Shown here piece by piece: positions 16,690 to 25,112 of a stretch of DNA of 48,372 nucleotides. Within the stretch, counting starts at the first letter, position 1, and each line of letters opens with the position of its first letter. A program made the translations under genes and the position numbers. The DNA is from Chitinophagaceae bacterium (lineage in GTDB: Bacteria > Bacteroidota > Bacteroidia > Chitinophagales > Chitinophagaceae): assembly GCA_947453295.1 (NCBI GenBank), contig CANGGD010000004.1, positions 1 through 48,372 of the forward strand, in the 5' to 3' direction. Under the pieces are notes generated by a model, which saw nothing but the letters and a program-made list of their open reading frames with translations, ran no database searches and was not told where the DNA came from.

Positions 16690-17685
16690 TTGCAAAACAA
16701 TTTAATCGAAAAAGCATCGCACTTGTTATTTAAACTTTTAAAATTACCAGCCAAACTTGCAATAAAAATTTATTGTAGAAATATTAAAATACAAAACGAA
16801 CATTTACTTAACTCAGACGGGCCATTATTAATTGCTTGTAACCACCCCAATTCTTTTTTGGATGCAATCATCTTGGCTACACTTTTTAAAAAGCCTATTT
16901 ATTCTTTAGCTCGCGGCGATGCATTCAAAAATAATTTCATTGCTAAATTATTAAATCACTTATATATATTGCCTGTCTATAGATTGAGCGAAGGCAATGA
17001 AAATCTCAATAGTAACTATCAAACATTTAATACTTGCAGAGATATTTTTAGCAAAAATGGAATTGTACTTATTTTTAGTGAGGGGCTTTGTGTTAATGAA
17101 TGGAAATTAAGATCACTAAAAAAAGGTACAGCCAGACTTGCACTCAGTAGCTGGGAAGCTGGGATAAATTTATCTGTTCTGCCTATCGGAATCAACTATG
17201 ATTCTTTTTCTAGATTTGGAAAAAACGTACAAATTAATATTGGAAATAAAATAGAACAACATGAATTCGATTTTACTTCAATTAATGGGCAAGCGATTAA
17301 TGATTTCAATCTTAAACTTCACACAGCATTAAAAGCATTGGTTGTTCATATAGATTCTACAAATAAAACAAGAATAAATGAAGCTTTTCATACCCCCATT
17401 TCTTCCCTAAAAAATATTTTATTGTTTTTGCCTTCTCAGTTTGGCAAATGGATACATGCTCCTATTTATATTCCAATTCAAAATTTTTGCTGGAAGAAAT
17501 TCTCAAAAAACGACCATTACGATTCTGTACTAGTTGGACTTTTGTTTATCATTTACCCATTTTATATTGCTTTATTTTCTTTTGCAATTTATTTTTTAGC
17601 AGATAGCTGGTATTGGCTTTTGCCTTTTTTCATTTTTCCAATTTCTGCTTGGTCCTTTGTGCAATTGAAAAAACAAATGGTTTAA
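16690..17685 (+). CDS. PlsC-like 1-acyl-glycerol-phosphate acyltransferase family protein
   Basis: This is a membrane-associated acyltransferase-fold protein, probably acting on lysophospholipids or related lipids. The 331 residues show CNHPNSFLDAI (about 50-60) as the catalytic motif and IFSEGLCVNEWKLRSLKKGTARLA as the second block. The catalytic His and Asp are five residues apart, not four as in classical PlsC (HX4D); this HPNSFLD variant recurs in a Bacteroidota subfamily as far as I recall. Two hydrophobic segments near the C-terminus (about 277-320) suggest membrane anchoring. No ATG fits: an in-frame TAA lies at 16672 and the first start codon is TTG at 16690. That TTG overlaps a TATTTTTG promoter-like element, so the true start is uncertain. 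Substrate is unknown. Confidence 0.75.
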   Translation: MQNNLIEKASHLLFKLLKLPAKLAIKIYCRNIKIQNEHLLNSDGPLLIACNHPNSFLDAIILATLFKKPIYSLARGDAFKNNFIAKLLNHLYILPVYRLSEGNENLNSNYQTFNTCRDIFSKNGIVLIFSEGLCVNEWKLRSLKKGTARLALSSWEAGINLSVLPIGINYDSFSRFGKNVQINIGNKIEQHEFDFTSINGQAINDFNLKLHTALKALVVHIDSTNKTRINEAFHTPISSLKNILLFLPSQFGKWIHAPIYIPIQNFCWKKFSKNDHYDSVLVGLLFIIYPFYIALFSFAIYFLADSWYWLLPFFIFPISAWSFVQLKKQMV

Positions 17686-17692
17686 AAATCAT

Positions 17693-18412
17693 TTATACAT
17701 TGATCAATTCTGGATATTCAAATTTAGCAGTCACTGCCTCTACATTTCTATTTTGTGTTCTTGATGTAATTAGTTTTGAAATAGTATAACTATTCATTTC
17801 CTCATCATTATATGGTTTAAAAAAGGATGCTGTTTTTTTTGTGTCAATGTCTTTATTAAGCCAGGTTTCGTAATCATTTGGAGAAATTATTAATGGCATT
17901 CTTTTTTTGAGATTATGTATTTTCTCTAATAAAAAATTGGCAGGAGTTGTTAAGATGGAGAAGGTTTCTATAACCTCACCTGTTTTTGAATCTACCCAAG
18001 TAGAACAAATTCCTCCGAAACAAAACAGTTGCCCATCATTTAAAAAAATATAATGAGGGAATTTTTTGCTTTTAAAATCCATCCATTCAAAAAAACCATC
18101 AGCAGGAATTAAACATCTTCTTATTTTTATGGAGTTTCTAAAGGAAGGCTTTTCAAATACAGTTTCTGTTCTGGCATTTAATGTTTGATTCCTGATCTTT
18201 ATTGATTCCTCTTTTGATTTTATCCAATGTGGTATCAAGCCCCAGTTAAATAGTTGAATTTCCGAAGGCTTATCCATTGTAATTACAGGCATTTTCAAAA
18301 ACTCAAATCCTGCTGCATGATAAACAGGATTCCATCCCTCAATATCCCATTTTACTTTCAGAGTAGATTCGATAAATGACTTTTGTTGAGTCAAAGAGTA
18401 ATGAAAACACAT
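17693..18412 (-). CDS. SRAP domain protein (HMCES/YedK family), abasic-site DNA-protein crosslinker
   Basis: SRAP proteins protect abasic sites in single-stranded DNA by forming a thiazolidine crosslink through Cys2. The 239 residues start MCFHYSL, leaving Cys2 as N-terminal residue after Met removal. The family motifs NARTETVFEKPSFR, RCLIPADGFFEW and FSILTTPAN are present, and the HNLKKRMPLI motif holds the conserved active-site His. Length is normal (about 220-250). It converges on the acyltransferase gene with only 7 bp between stops. Confidence 0.93.
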   Translation of the reverse strand: MCFHYSLTQQKSFIESTLKVKWDIEGWNPVYHAAGFEFLKMPVITMDKPSEIQLFNWGLIPHWIKSKEESIKIRNQTLNARTETVFEKPSFRNSIKIRRCLIPADGFFEWMDFKSKKFPHYIFLNDGQLFCFGGICSTWVDSKTGEVIETFSILTTPANFLLEKIHNLKKRMPLIISPNDYETWLNKDIDTKKTASFFKPYNDEEMNSYTISKLITSRTQNRNVEAVTAKFEYPELINV

Positions 18413-18539
18413 TATGACTTCGTTATTTTTTTGTAAATGTAATGGCTTTGTTGAATTATTATATCATGTTACTTCTTGATTTACTATGCTTCAACAAGCG
18501 CATGATTATTTTTATTACTTTTACATGCAATCAATTTTT

Positions 18540-19982
18540 ATGCAAGATATTTTAGACAGAATTAAAGACCTTTTTTCAACATTCAATCAAGAAGAAATAA
18601 TAAGAATTGAAAAGATTCCTCAAAGCGGAAGCGATAGATTGTATTTTAGGCTGCATTCTCAAAATCAAACTTTCATTGCTACATTTAATTCTAATGTTAA
18701 AGAAAATAAAACCTTCATTGAATTTACCACCCAATTTAAAAAAATAAATGCTCCAGTTCCTACTATTTATGCTGTAGAAAAAAATGAAGAAATTTACATT
18801 CAAGAAGATTTTGGCAGTGAATCTTTATTAGATGTTTTGGAAAAAAAAGGCCACTGCAGTGAAACCTATGAGTTATTTAAAAAAAGTCTGACAGCCCTTG
18901 CCAACTTGCAAGTAAATGGCGATGAGCGTATCGACTACAATCAGTGTATTACAAATAAAGAGTTTGGACAACAAGCTATTATGTCTGATTTAATGTACTT
19001 CAAATATTATTTTTTAGATACTTTAAAAATCCCTTACGATAAAGAAAATGTTATTGATGAATTTGAAGCCATTAGCAATTACTTGTCGCATGTAAATCTC
19101 AAATACTTCATGTTTAGGGATTTCCAAAGTCGTAATATCATGATTAAAGAGAACGAAGTGTTCTTTATTGATTATCAAGGTGGCATGAAAGGAGCTTTGC
19201 AATATGATGTTGCTTCATTATTGTGGCAAGCAAAAGCAAATCTTTCAGATGAATGGAAAGATAATTTGCTGGAACATTACATGAGTTGTGTTAATGGGCT
19301 AATAAAAGAAGAATTGAATACATCTGTTTTTGTAAATCAGTATAATGGTTATGTATTAGTAAGATTACTTCAAGTATTAGGGGCTTATGGATTTAGAGGG
19401 CTATTTGAAAGAAAAGCTCATTTTTTAACCAGCATCCCTTTAGCTTTAAGAAATTTAAAATCGTTTTTAGAAAATAAAAAAACTGGTATTGGTTTCCCTT
19501 TATTTGAATCTTTGTTAAAACAAATTGTTTCTGAAGAAACCATACAATCTTTTGAAACTCAAAAGGCAACTGAACAAACGCCATTAACTGTTAAGATTCA
19601 CAGTTTTTCATACATTCAAAATGGTTATCCAGAAGACAACACGAAAAACGGAGGTGGGTTTGTTTTTGACTGCAGAGGAATATTAAATCCCGGTAGAATT
19701 GAAACGTATAAAACACAAAGTGGGCAAGACAAACCAGTTAAAGATTATCTAGAGCAACATACTAAAATGCCACAATTCTTAAATAGCATTTACGATATTG
19801 TAGACATTGCTGTTGAGAATTATATTCAGAGAGATTTTGAAAGCCTAGAAATAAATTTTGGCTGTACCGGCGGGCAACACAGAAGTGTATACGCCGCTGA
19901 ATCTTTAAATCGTCATCTTAAAAATAAGTTTGGCGTTAAGACTGAAATATCACATTTAAACAAAGAAAACTGGGTAAAATGA
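18540..19982 (+). CDS. AmgK-type sugar kinase fused to RapZ C-terminal domain
   Basis: The N-terminal part (to about residue 310) is an APH-fold phosphotransferase related to AmgK, the kinase that makes MurNAc-1-phosphate in peptidoglycan recycling; FRDFQSRNIMI and FFIDYQGG are the catalytic and metal-binding loops. The C-terminal 130 or so residues match the RapZ C-terminal domain, with GGGFVFDCRGILNPGR and the hallmark GCTGGQHRSVYAAE. In E. coli that domain binds glucosamine-6-phosphate and small RNA; here it lacks the RapZ N-terminal ATPase. The downstream murU start overlaps the stop by 4 bp. ATG 18540 is preferred because the longer version from ATG 18486 adds 18 aromatic-rich residues absent from relatives I recall. 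Domain calls are strong; the joint function is inferred. Confidence 0.85.
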   Translation: MQDILDRIKDLFSTFNQEEIIRIEKIPQSGSDRLYFRLHSQNQTFIATFNSNVKENKTFIEFTTQFKKINAPVPTIYAVEKNEEIYIQEDFGSESLLDVLEKKGHCSETYELFKKSLTALANLQVNGDERIDYNQCITNKEFGQQAIMSDLMYFKYYFLDTLKIPYDKENVIDEFEAISNYLSHVNLKYFMFRDFQSRNIMIKENEVFFIDYQGGMKGALQYDVASLLWQAKANLSDEWKDNLLEHYMSCVNGLIKEELNTSVFVNQYNGYVLVRLLQVLGAYGFRGLFERKAHFLTSIPLALRNLKSFLENKKTGIGFPLFESLLKQIVSEETIQSFETQKATEQTPLTVKIHSFSYIQNGYPEDNTKNGGGFVFDCRGILNPGRIETYKTQSGQDKPVKDYLEQHTKMPQFLNSIYDIVDIAVENYIQRDFESLEINFGCTGGQHRSVYAAESLNRHLKNKFGVKTEISHLNKENWVK

Positions 19983-20695
19983 AAGCAATGATATTTGCTG
20001 CTGGTATAGGCTCTAGATTTAAACCCTGGACCGATAACCATCCGAAAGCACTTGCACTGGTTAATGAAAAGTCGCTGTTGCAGCGCAATGTGGAATATTT
20101 ACAAGCCAATGGTATTTTTGATGTGGTTATTAATGTCCATCACTTTTCAGAGCAAATTATTGATGCCATTCAACAAAATAATGGATGGGGAAGCAATATT
20201 CTCATCAGCGATGAAACAAATGAAGTACTAGAAACAGGTGGCGGATTAATGAAAGCGATGCCTTTTTTAAATACTGATGAGCCCTTCGTAACAATCAATG
20301 CAGATATCTTAACAGATATTTCTATAACAGATTTGCTTTTATTTCACAATCAAAATCAATCACTTATTTCACTCTCCGTTTCAAACAGAATATCAACAAG
20401 GAACTTTTTGTTTAATGATAAAAACAGACTTTGCGGATGGGAAAACAAAACTACTGGCGAGAAAAAAATATCTATTCAAGAAGCTGAATTATATTCTATG
20501 GCTTATTGTTGTGTGGCAATTTTTAATCCCACTGTCTTTAACCATATTACCCAAAAAGGAAAATTTTCATTAACGGACGTTTATCTAAGTTTAGCAGAAA
20601 ATAATTTAATCCTCGGAAAAGACTGTTCAGCAAATAAATTTATTGATGTTGGTAAATCTGAAAGTGTCGCAATTGCAGAGAAATTATTCCTTTAA
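19979..20695 (+). CDS. murU: MurNAc-1-phosphate uridylyltransferase, MurU-like
   Basis: This nucleotidyltransferase of 238 residues belongs to the sugar-phosphate nucleotidyltransferase family. Its N-terminus reads AAGIGSRFKPWTDNHPKAL, the usual GxGxR...PK nucleotide-binding signature, and VLETGGGLMKAMPFL followed by FVTINADILTD matches MurU of the AmgK/MurU pathway closely. That enzyme converts MurNAc-1-phosphate and UTP to UDP-MurNAc, bypassing MurA and MurB. The 4-bp ATGA overlap with the AmgK-like gene supports a shared pathway. A generic glucose-1-phosphate-type transferase is the alternative, but the neighbour argues for MurU. Confidence 0.82.
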   Translation: MKAMIFAAGIGSRFKPWTDNHPKALALVNEKSLLQRNVEYLQANGIFDVVINVHHFSEQIIDAIQQNNGWGSNILISDETNEVLETGGGLMKAMPFLNTDEPFVTINADILTDISITDLLLFHNQNQSLISLSVSNRISTRNFLFNDKNRLCGWENKTTGEKKISIQEAELYSMAYCCVAIFNPTVFNHITQKGKFSLTDVYLSLAENNLILGKDCSANKFIDVGKSESVAIAEKLFL

Positions 20696-20707
20696 AATAA
20701 ATAATCA

Positions 20708-21355
20708 CTAACCAAGCTCTAAGATCTTATTGATATTCTGTCTAACAATTTCTTCCTTTGTATATCCATTCGCAATGAAATAAAATTTATTTTCTGTAGT
20801 TTGTAAAAACAAAGCTGGAAATCCTTCTACTTGCAATTTTTTTACAATAGAAAATTCATTATGAGCAACTTCTTTGTAAGATTGACTCTGTAGTTTTTGA
20901 TAAAAAACATTTTCATCTATAGAATACGCTTTCAATAAATGGCGATAGGCTTCATCATCAGTTAAATCTCTGCCTTCAACAAAAAGTGCATATTGCAGAG
21001 CTGATGAAAACTCAATTGCTTTTTCAGGAAAGTACTCTTTAAAAATACCAAGTGCTATTGCTGGCTTTTCCGAATTTGGATACCAATCGCTTTCTTGAGG
21101 ATTGAAAATATGCCATAAGAAATCTGATCCAAATTTAACGCCTGCTGTTTCTTCAACTATTTGATATGCCTTTGAAATATAATTTGCTGTAGCATTAATA
21201 TGAACGGGCTTTTCGGGCAAAATCATACCGCCACTTAGTACTTCAAAATCAAGTATGCTTTTAAATTCTTGTTCTATTTTTTTCATCACCTCACTAAATC
21301 CATAGCACCATCCACAGTAACTATCATAACAGTAAATCAACAAAGGCTTTTTCAT
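20708..21355 (-). CDS. DsbA/FrnE-like thioredoxin-fold protein
   Basis: The 215 residues begin MKKPLLIYCYDSYCGWCYGF, placing a CGWC redox motif at residues 14-17 of a DsbA/FrnE-type thioredoxin fold. No signal peptide is seen, so a cytoplasmic location is likely. EGFPALFLQT near residue 178 supplies the cis-Pro of the fold. FrnE-like proteins are thiol oxidoreductases or isomerases whose substrates are often unknown. It is 12 bp downstream of polA on the same strand and converges with murU. Confidence 0.82.
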   Translation of the reverse strand: MKKPLLIYCYDSYCGWCYGFSEVMKKIEQEFKSILDFEVLSGGMILPEKPVHINATANYISKAYQIVEETAGVKFGSDFLWHIFNPQESDWYPNSEKPAIALGIFKEYFPEKAIEFSSALQYALFVEGRDLTDDEAYRHLLKAYSIDENVFYQKLQSQSYKEVAHNEFSIVKKLQVEGFPALFLQTTENKFYFIANGYTKEEIVRQNINKILELG

Positions 21356-21367
21356 TAGATTATAATT

Positions 21368-24190
21368 TTAATGCGCCTCCAACCAATTGATTCCAGAACC
21401 GATTTCTGCATCTGTGGGCACATCGTTAGGAAGCTTCAAAGCATGTTGCATACAATTTAAAATAACTGGCTTAACTTTTTCCAGCTCGCTCTTATGCACA
21501 TCAAATACCAATTCATCATGAACCTGTAATATCATTTTAGATGTAAAAGCATGTTTCTTGAATTCTTCATCAACTTTTATCATTGCCAACTTAATCATAT
21601 CGGCTGCTGTACCTTGTATAGGAGAATTAATTGCATTTCTCTCTGCAAATCCACGAACAGTAAAATTCGCCGAGTTGATATCTTTTAACCAGCGCTTCCT
21701 TCCCATCAGTGTTTCAACATAGCCATTTTGCTTTCCAAACTCAATCGTATCGTCCATGTATTTTTGAATGCTAGGAAACTGTTTTTTATAATTATCAATA
21801 ATTTCCTTGGCTTCTGTTCTTGATATTCCTAGATTTTCTGCCAATCCAAATGCTCCCTGACCGTATATAATTCCAAAGTTTACGCTCTTCGCTTTATACC
21901 TCATTTCTTTGGTGACTTCAGATTCTTGAACATTAAAAACTTTTGCAGCGGTGGCGGTATGAATATCTGTTCCGGTTTTAAATGCTTCGCACATATTTAC
22001 ATCTCCACTTATAGCGGCGACAATTCTTAATTCAATCTGAGAATAATCAGCTGAAACAATTACATGGTTTTCATCCCTAGGAATAAATGCTTTTCTGATT
22101 TCCTTACCTCTGTTTGTTCTGATTGGAATATTTTGCAAATTAGGATTATTGCTGCTAAGCCTTCCTGTTACTGCCACTGCCTGAGCAAAGCTGGTGTGGA
22201 GCCTGCCGGTTTTATTATTTATCAACAATGGAAGGGCATCAACGTAAGTTGATTTTAGTTTTGCAAGTTCTCTGAAATTCAAAATGTCGTCACATATTTT
22301 ATGATGAACAGCCAACTTGGATAAAATATCTTCGCCCGTTGCATATTGACCTGTTTTTGTTTTTTTTGCTTTAGGATCTAATTTTAATTTTTCAAATAGC
22401 ACTTCACCTAATTGTTTAGGAGAAGCAAGATTAAATCTTACTCCCGCTTGATCATAAACAAGCTCTTCTGAAATTTTCGACTCTTTTTCTAAATCTTTTG
22501 AATATTGATGCAGAAAATTCATATCTACATTAATTCCCTCAAACTCCATATTGGCAAGCACTTTTACCAATGGCAATTCTACTTCATAAAAAACTTTTTC
22601 AACTTTGGCTGAATGTATTTTGGGTAAAAAAACATTTTTTAACTGAAGGGTGATGTCTGCATCTTCCGCTGCATATTCTTTAAGCTTATTTATTTCAACA
22701 TCACGCATATTGCCTTGTAACTTACCTTTTTTTCCAATCAACTCTTCAATATGAATGGGCTCATACCCTAAAAACTTTTCGCTTAATAAATCCATGCTTC
22801 TTTTTCCTTCTGGTTCAAAAACATAATGTGCAAGCATGGTATCAAAAAACTTCCCCTTAATTTCAACATCATACCACTTTAAAACCAAAACATCATATTT
22901 GATGTTTTGACCTACCCATATTTTATTTGTATCGCCAAACAACAATTCAAATTTTTTGAGTTGTTTCAAACATTCTGTTTTGTTTTCAGAAACAGGCACG
23001 TAGTAAGCTTCGCCCTCTTTTATAGCAAAACTCATTCCTACAAGATTTGCATGATTGGCATCTATGTTTGTTGTTTCTGTATCAAATGATATTTCATCAC
23101 TTTGTTTTAATAAAGCAATTAATTCATCTAAGTCCGTTTCACTTTCTACTAAATTGTATTGATGTTTCGTATTGTTTATATTCTTTTCCGCAACAGCATA
23201 AGTTTTTGTTTCATCAGAATTTGAATTGTCTGCTTCTTTTTTCACCTCTACTATATTTCCAAACAAATCCAGCTGTTCGTTTTTACTACTTGATTTTTTT
23301 TCAGACTCTATTTTTATCTCCTCTCCTAATAATCTTTTTGCCATTGATTTAAACTCTAATTCAGTAAAAATCTCAGTCAGTTTTTCAGGATGCATTTCGG
23401 TTAACATAAAATCTTCTTCATGAAAACTAACAGGCACATTGGTAATAATGGTTGCTAACTTTTTGCTCATTATAGCTTTTTCTTTTCCGTTTCTCACTTT
23501 TTCGCCAATGGCCCCTTTTATTTCATTGGCATGTTCTAAAACCATTTCAACATTTCCATACTCTTTTAATAATTTTACAGCCGTTTTTTCACCGACTCCA
23601 GGAATTCCAGGGATGTTATCTACTGCATCTCCCATCATCGCGAGAATATCTATTACCTGATCCACTTTTTCGATATCCCATTTTTTGCAAATCTCTTCAA
23701 CCCCCAAAATTTCAAAATTACCCCCTTGATATGGTGGCTTATAGATCTTGATGTTTTCTGAAACTAATTGTCCGTAATCTTTATCGGGTGTTACCATAAA
23801 CACTTCGTAGCCAGCTTTTTCTGCTTGTTTTGCTAAAGTGCCTATAATGTCGTCGGCTTCAAATCCATCCATTTCAATAATTGGAATATTAAACCCCTCA
23901 ATAATTTTTTTTATATCTGGTAAAGCGGCAATAATGTCTTCGGGCGCCTCTTGTCTGTTGGCTTTGTAGTCAGAAAAATCAACATGCCTCTCTGTTGGGG
24001 CATGCGTGTCGAAGCAAACTGCAATATGAGTTGGTTTTTGATTATTTATTAAATCTAAAAGCGTATTTGTAAATCCAAATTGTGCGTTTGTATTTCTGCC
24101 CTTACTCGTTAGTCTTGGGCTTCTAATTAAGGCATAATAAGCTCTAAAAACCAGGGCCATTGCATCTAATAAAAATAATTTCTTTTGCAT
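21368..24190 (-). CDS. polA: DNA polymerase I
   Basis: PolA fills gaps and removes RNA primers during replication and repair. The protein of about 940 residues has an N-terminal 5'-3' exonuclease (LFLLDAMALVFRAYYALIR, EADDIIGTLA, VTPDKDYGQLV, helix-hairpin-helix IPGIPGVGEKTA), a 3'-5' exonuclease with intact catalytic residues (FDTET near 365, NIKYD, YAAEDAD) so proofreading is expected, and the polymerase motifs A (SADYSQIELR), B (RYKAKSVNFGIIYG) and C (VHDELVFD near 890). The ATG at the complement of 24188-24190 (MQKKLFLLDA) is chosen over a TTG six codons upstream. It diverges from the lipoprotein gene. Confidence 0.97.
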   Translation of the reverse strand: MQKKLFLLDAMALVFRAYYALIRSPRLTSKGRNTNAQFGFTNTLLDLINNQKPTHIAVCFDTHAPTERHVDFSDYKANRQEAPEDIIAALPDIKKIIEGFNIPIIEMDGFEADDIIGTLAKQAEKAGYEVFMVTPDKDYGQLVSENIKIYKPPYQGGNFEILGVEEICKKWDIEKVDQVIDILAMMGDAVDNIPGIPGVGEKTAVKLLKEYGNVEMVLEHANEIKGAIGEKVRNGKEKAIMSKKLATIITNVPVSFHEEDFMLTEMHPEKLTEIFTELEFKSMAKRLLGEEIKIESEKKSSSKNEQLDLFGNIVEVKKEADNSNSDETKTYAVAEKNINNTKHQYNLVESETDLDELIALLKQSDEISFDTETTNIDANHANLVGMSFAIKEGEAYYVPVSENKTECLKQLKKFELLFGDTNKIWVGQNIKYDVLVLKWYDVEIKGKFFDTMLAHYVFEPEGKRSMDLLSEKFLGYEPIHIEELIGKKGKLQGNMRDVEINKLKEYAAEDADITLQLKNVFLPKIHSAKVEKVFYEVELPLVKVLANMEFEGINVDMNFLHQYSKDLEKESKISEELVYDQAGVRFNLASPKQLGEVLFEKLKLDPKAKKTKTGQYATGEDILSKLAVHHKICDDILNFRELAKLKSTYVDALPLLINNKTGRLHTSFAQAVAVTGRLSSNNPNLQNIPIRTNRGKEIRKAFIPRDENHVIVSADYSQIELRIVAAISGDVNMCEAFKTGTDIHTATAAKVFNVQESEVTKEMRYKAKSVNFGIIYGQGAFGLAENLGISRTEAKEIIDNYKKQFPSIQKYMDDTIEFGKQNGYVETLMGRKRWLKDINSANFTVRGFAERNAINSPIQGTAADMIKLAMIKVDEEFKKHAFTSKMILQVHDELVFDVHKSELEKVKPVILNCMQHALKLPNDVPTDAEIGSGINWLEAH

Positions 24191-24277
24191 TCCATAAAAG
24201 TAAATCAATTGGAGTTAACCTAAATTGACCAGTTTATTATTTAATTGCACTTTTTACTAACTTATTTTAATCATTTG

Positions 24278-24309
24278 ATTGAAAAATTTAGCATAAAGCC
24301 TTATTTTTG
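24278..24309 (+). promoter_or_regulatory. Bacteroidota-type promoter for the lipoprotein gene
   Basis: ATTG at 24278-24281 (one mismatch from TTTG), a 20-bp spacer, then a perfect TATTTTTG -7 element at 24302-24309. This fits the Bacteroidota sigma-factor consensus and places transcription start around 24316, a few bases before the ATG at 24322. Confidence 0.6.
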
Positions 24310-24321
24310 AGAAAAAAAGCA

Positions 24322-25098
24322 ATGCGTCGTTTCATTCAATCCTTTTCAATAGCGATTTTTATTCTAATATTTATAGTTTCTTGCACAAGAGAACCCATTA
24401 GCTATATCACCGATGTTCCTTATCGTCCATATGATTTAGACTGTAGAACATGTATTTACAACTTATTATGTGACGGGTCTTTTTTTCAATATAAAAGTGA
24501 TACAGTAAGGGCTGGTGTCACTAAAAGAGATACATTGAATTATCATCTAACTAAATTATCAGATTCTCTTGTGAATAATAAATACGTTTATAGTTTGTAT
24601 GTTAGAACAGATGTTCCTATTTATGATTTTTCGGTTCTTGCTGATAATAGCATCAGTGGTTTTTTAAGTAAACATCATGTTGATTCACTCTACTTATCAT
24701 GCTCTAGTGGTACATTAAGACAAATCGACAAATCAACTCACTCGGCTACTAAAATATTCATTACAGATTCTTGTACTAAAAAAACGGATATTAATCATAC
24801 CTGGTCTGATGTTTTTACTGCCGCCTCTCCAATCTCAAGGATAGATTATAAATTTATAAATCAAAAACAAGTTGATACAATTGTTATTAATGGTAGCAAG
24901 CAAATTTTTAATACAATTTCAATTATTCAACGGTACAAATACGATAATACTAAACCCACTCCTAAATTAATTTCTAGAGGATGGTTTTATTATTCAAAAT
25001 ATAATGGTTTGATAAGAAGTTCAGATACTCTAATATCAAATAATACCACCACAGCAGTTGTAAATCAAGTGCTGATGTCAAAACCGTTAATTCCCTAA
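24322..25098 (+). CDS. Predicted lipoprotein of unknown function
   Basis: The 258-residue product has a basic N-terminus, a hydrophobic stretch and a lipobox ending I-V-S-C, with Cys21 as the predicted lipidated residue (signal peptidase II), so it should sit in a membrane facing the periplasm or surface. Soon after comes a cysteine-containing segment, DCRTCIYNLLCDG, and another Cys pair follows in the middle (CSSGT, SCTKK). The rest looks beta-rich with many Ser/Thr and no domain I recognise. An upstream TTG at 24307 is part of the promoter element and is rejected as start. It lies alone between polA and uvrB. Confidence 0.75.
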   Translation: MRRFIQSFSIAIFILIFIVSCTREPISYITDVPYRPYDLDCRTCIYNLLCDGSFFQYKSDTVRAGVTKRDTLNYHLTKLSDSLVNNKYVYSLYVRTDVPIYDFSVLADNSISGFLSKHHVDSLYLSCSSGTLRQIDKSTHSATKIFITDSCTKKTDINHTWSDVFTAASPISRIDYKFINQKQVDTIVINGSKQIFNTISIIQRYKYDNTKPTPKLISRGWFYYSKYNGLIRSSDTLISNNTTTAVVNQVLMSKPLIP

Positions 25099-25112
25099 CT
25101 GAATTAGCTTTT

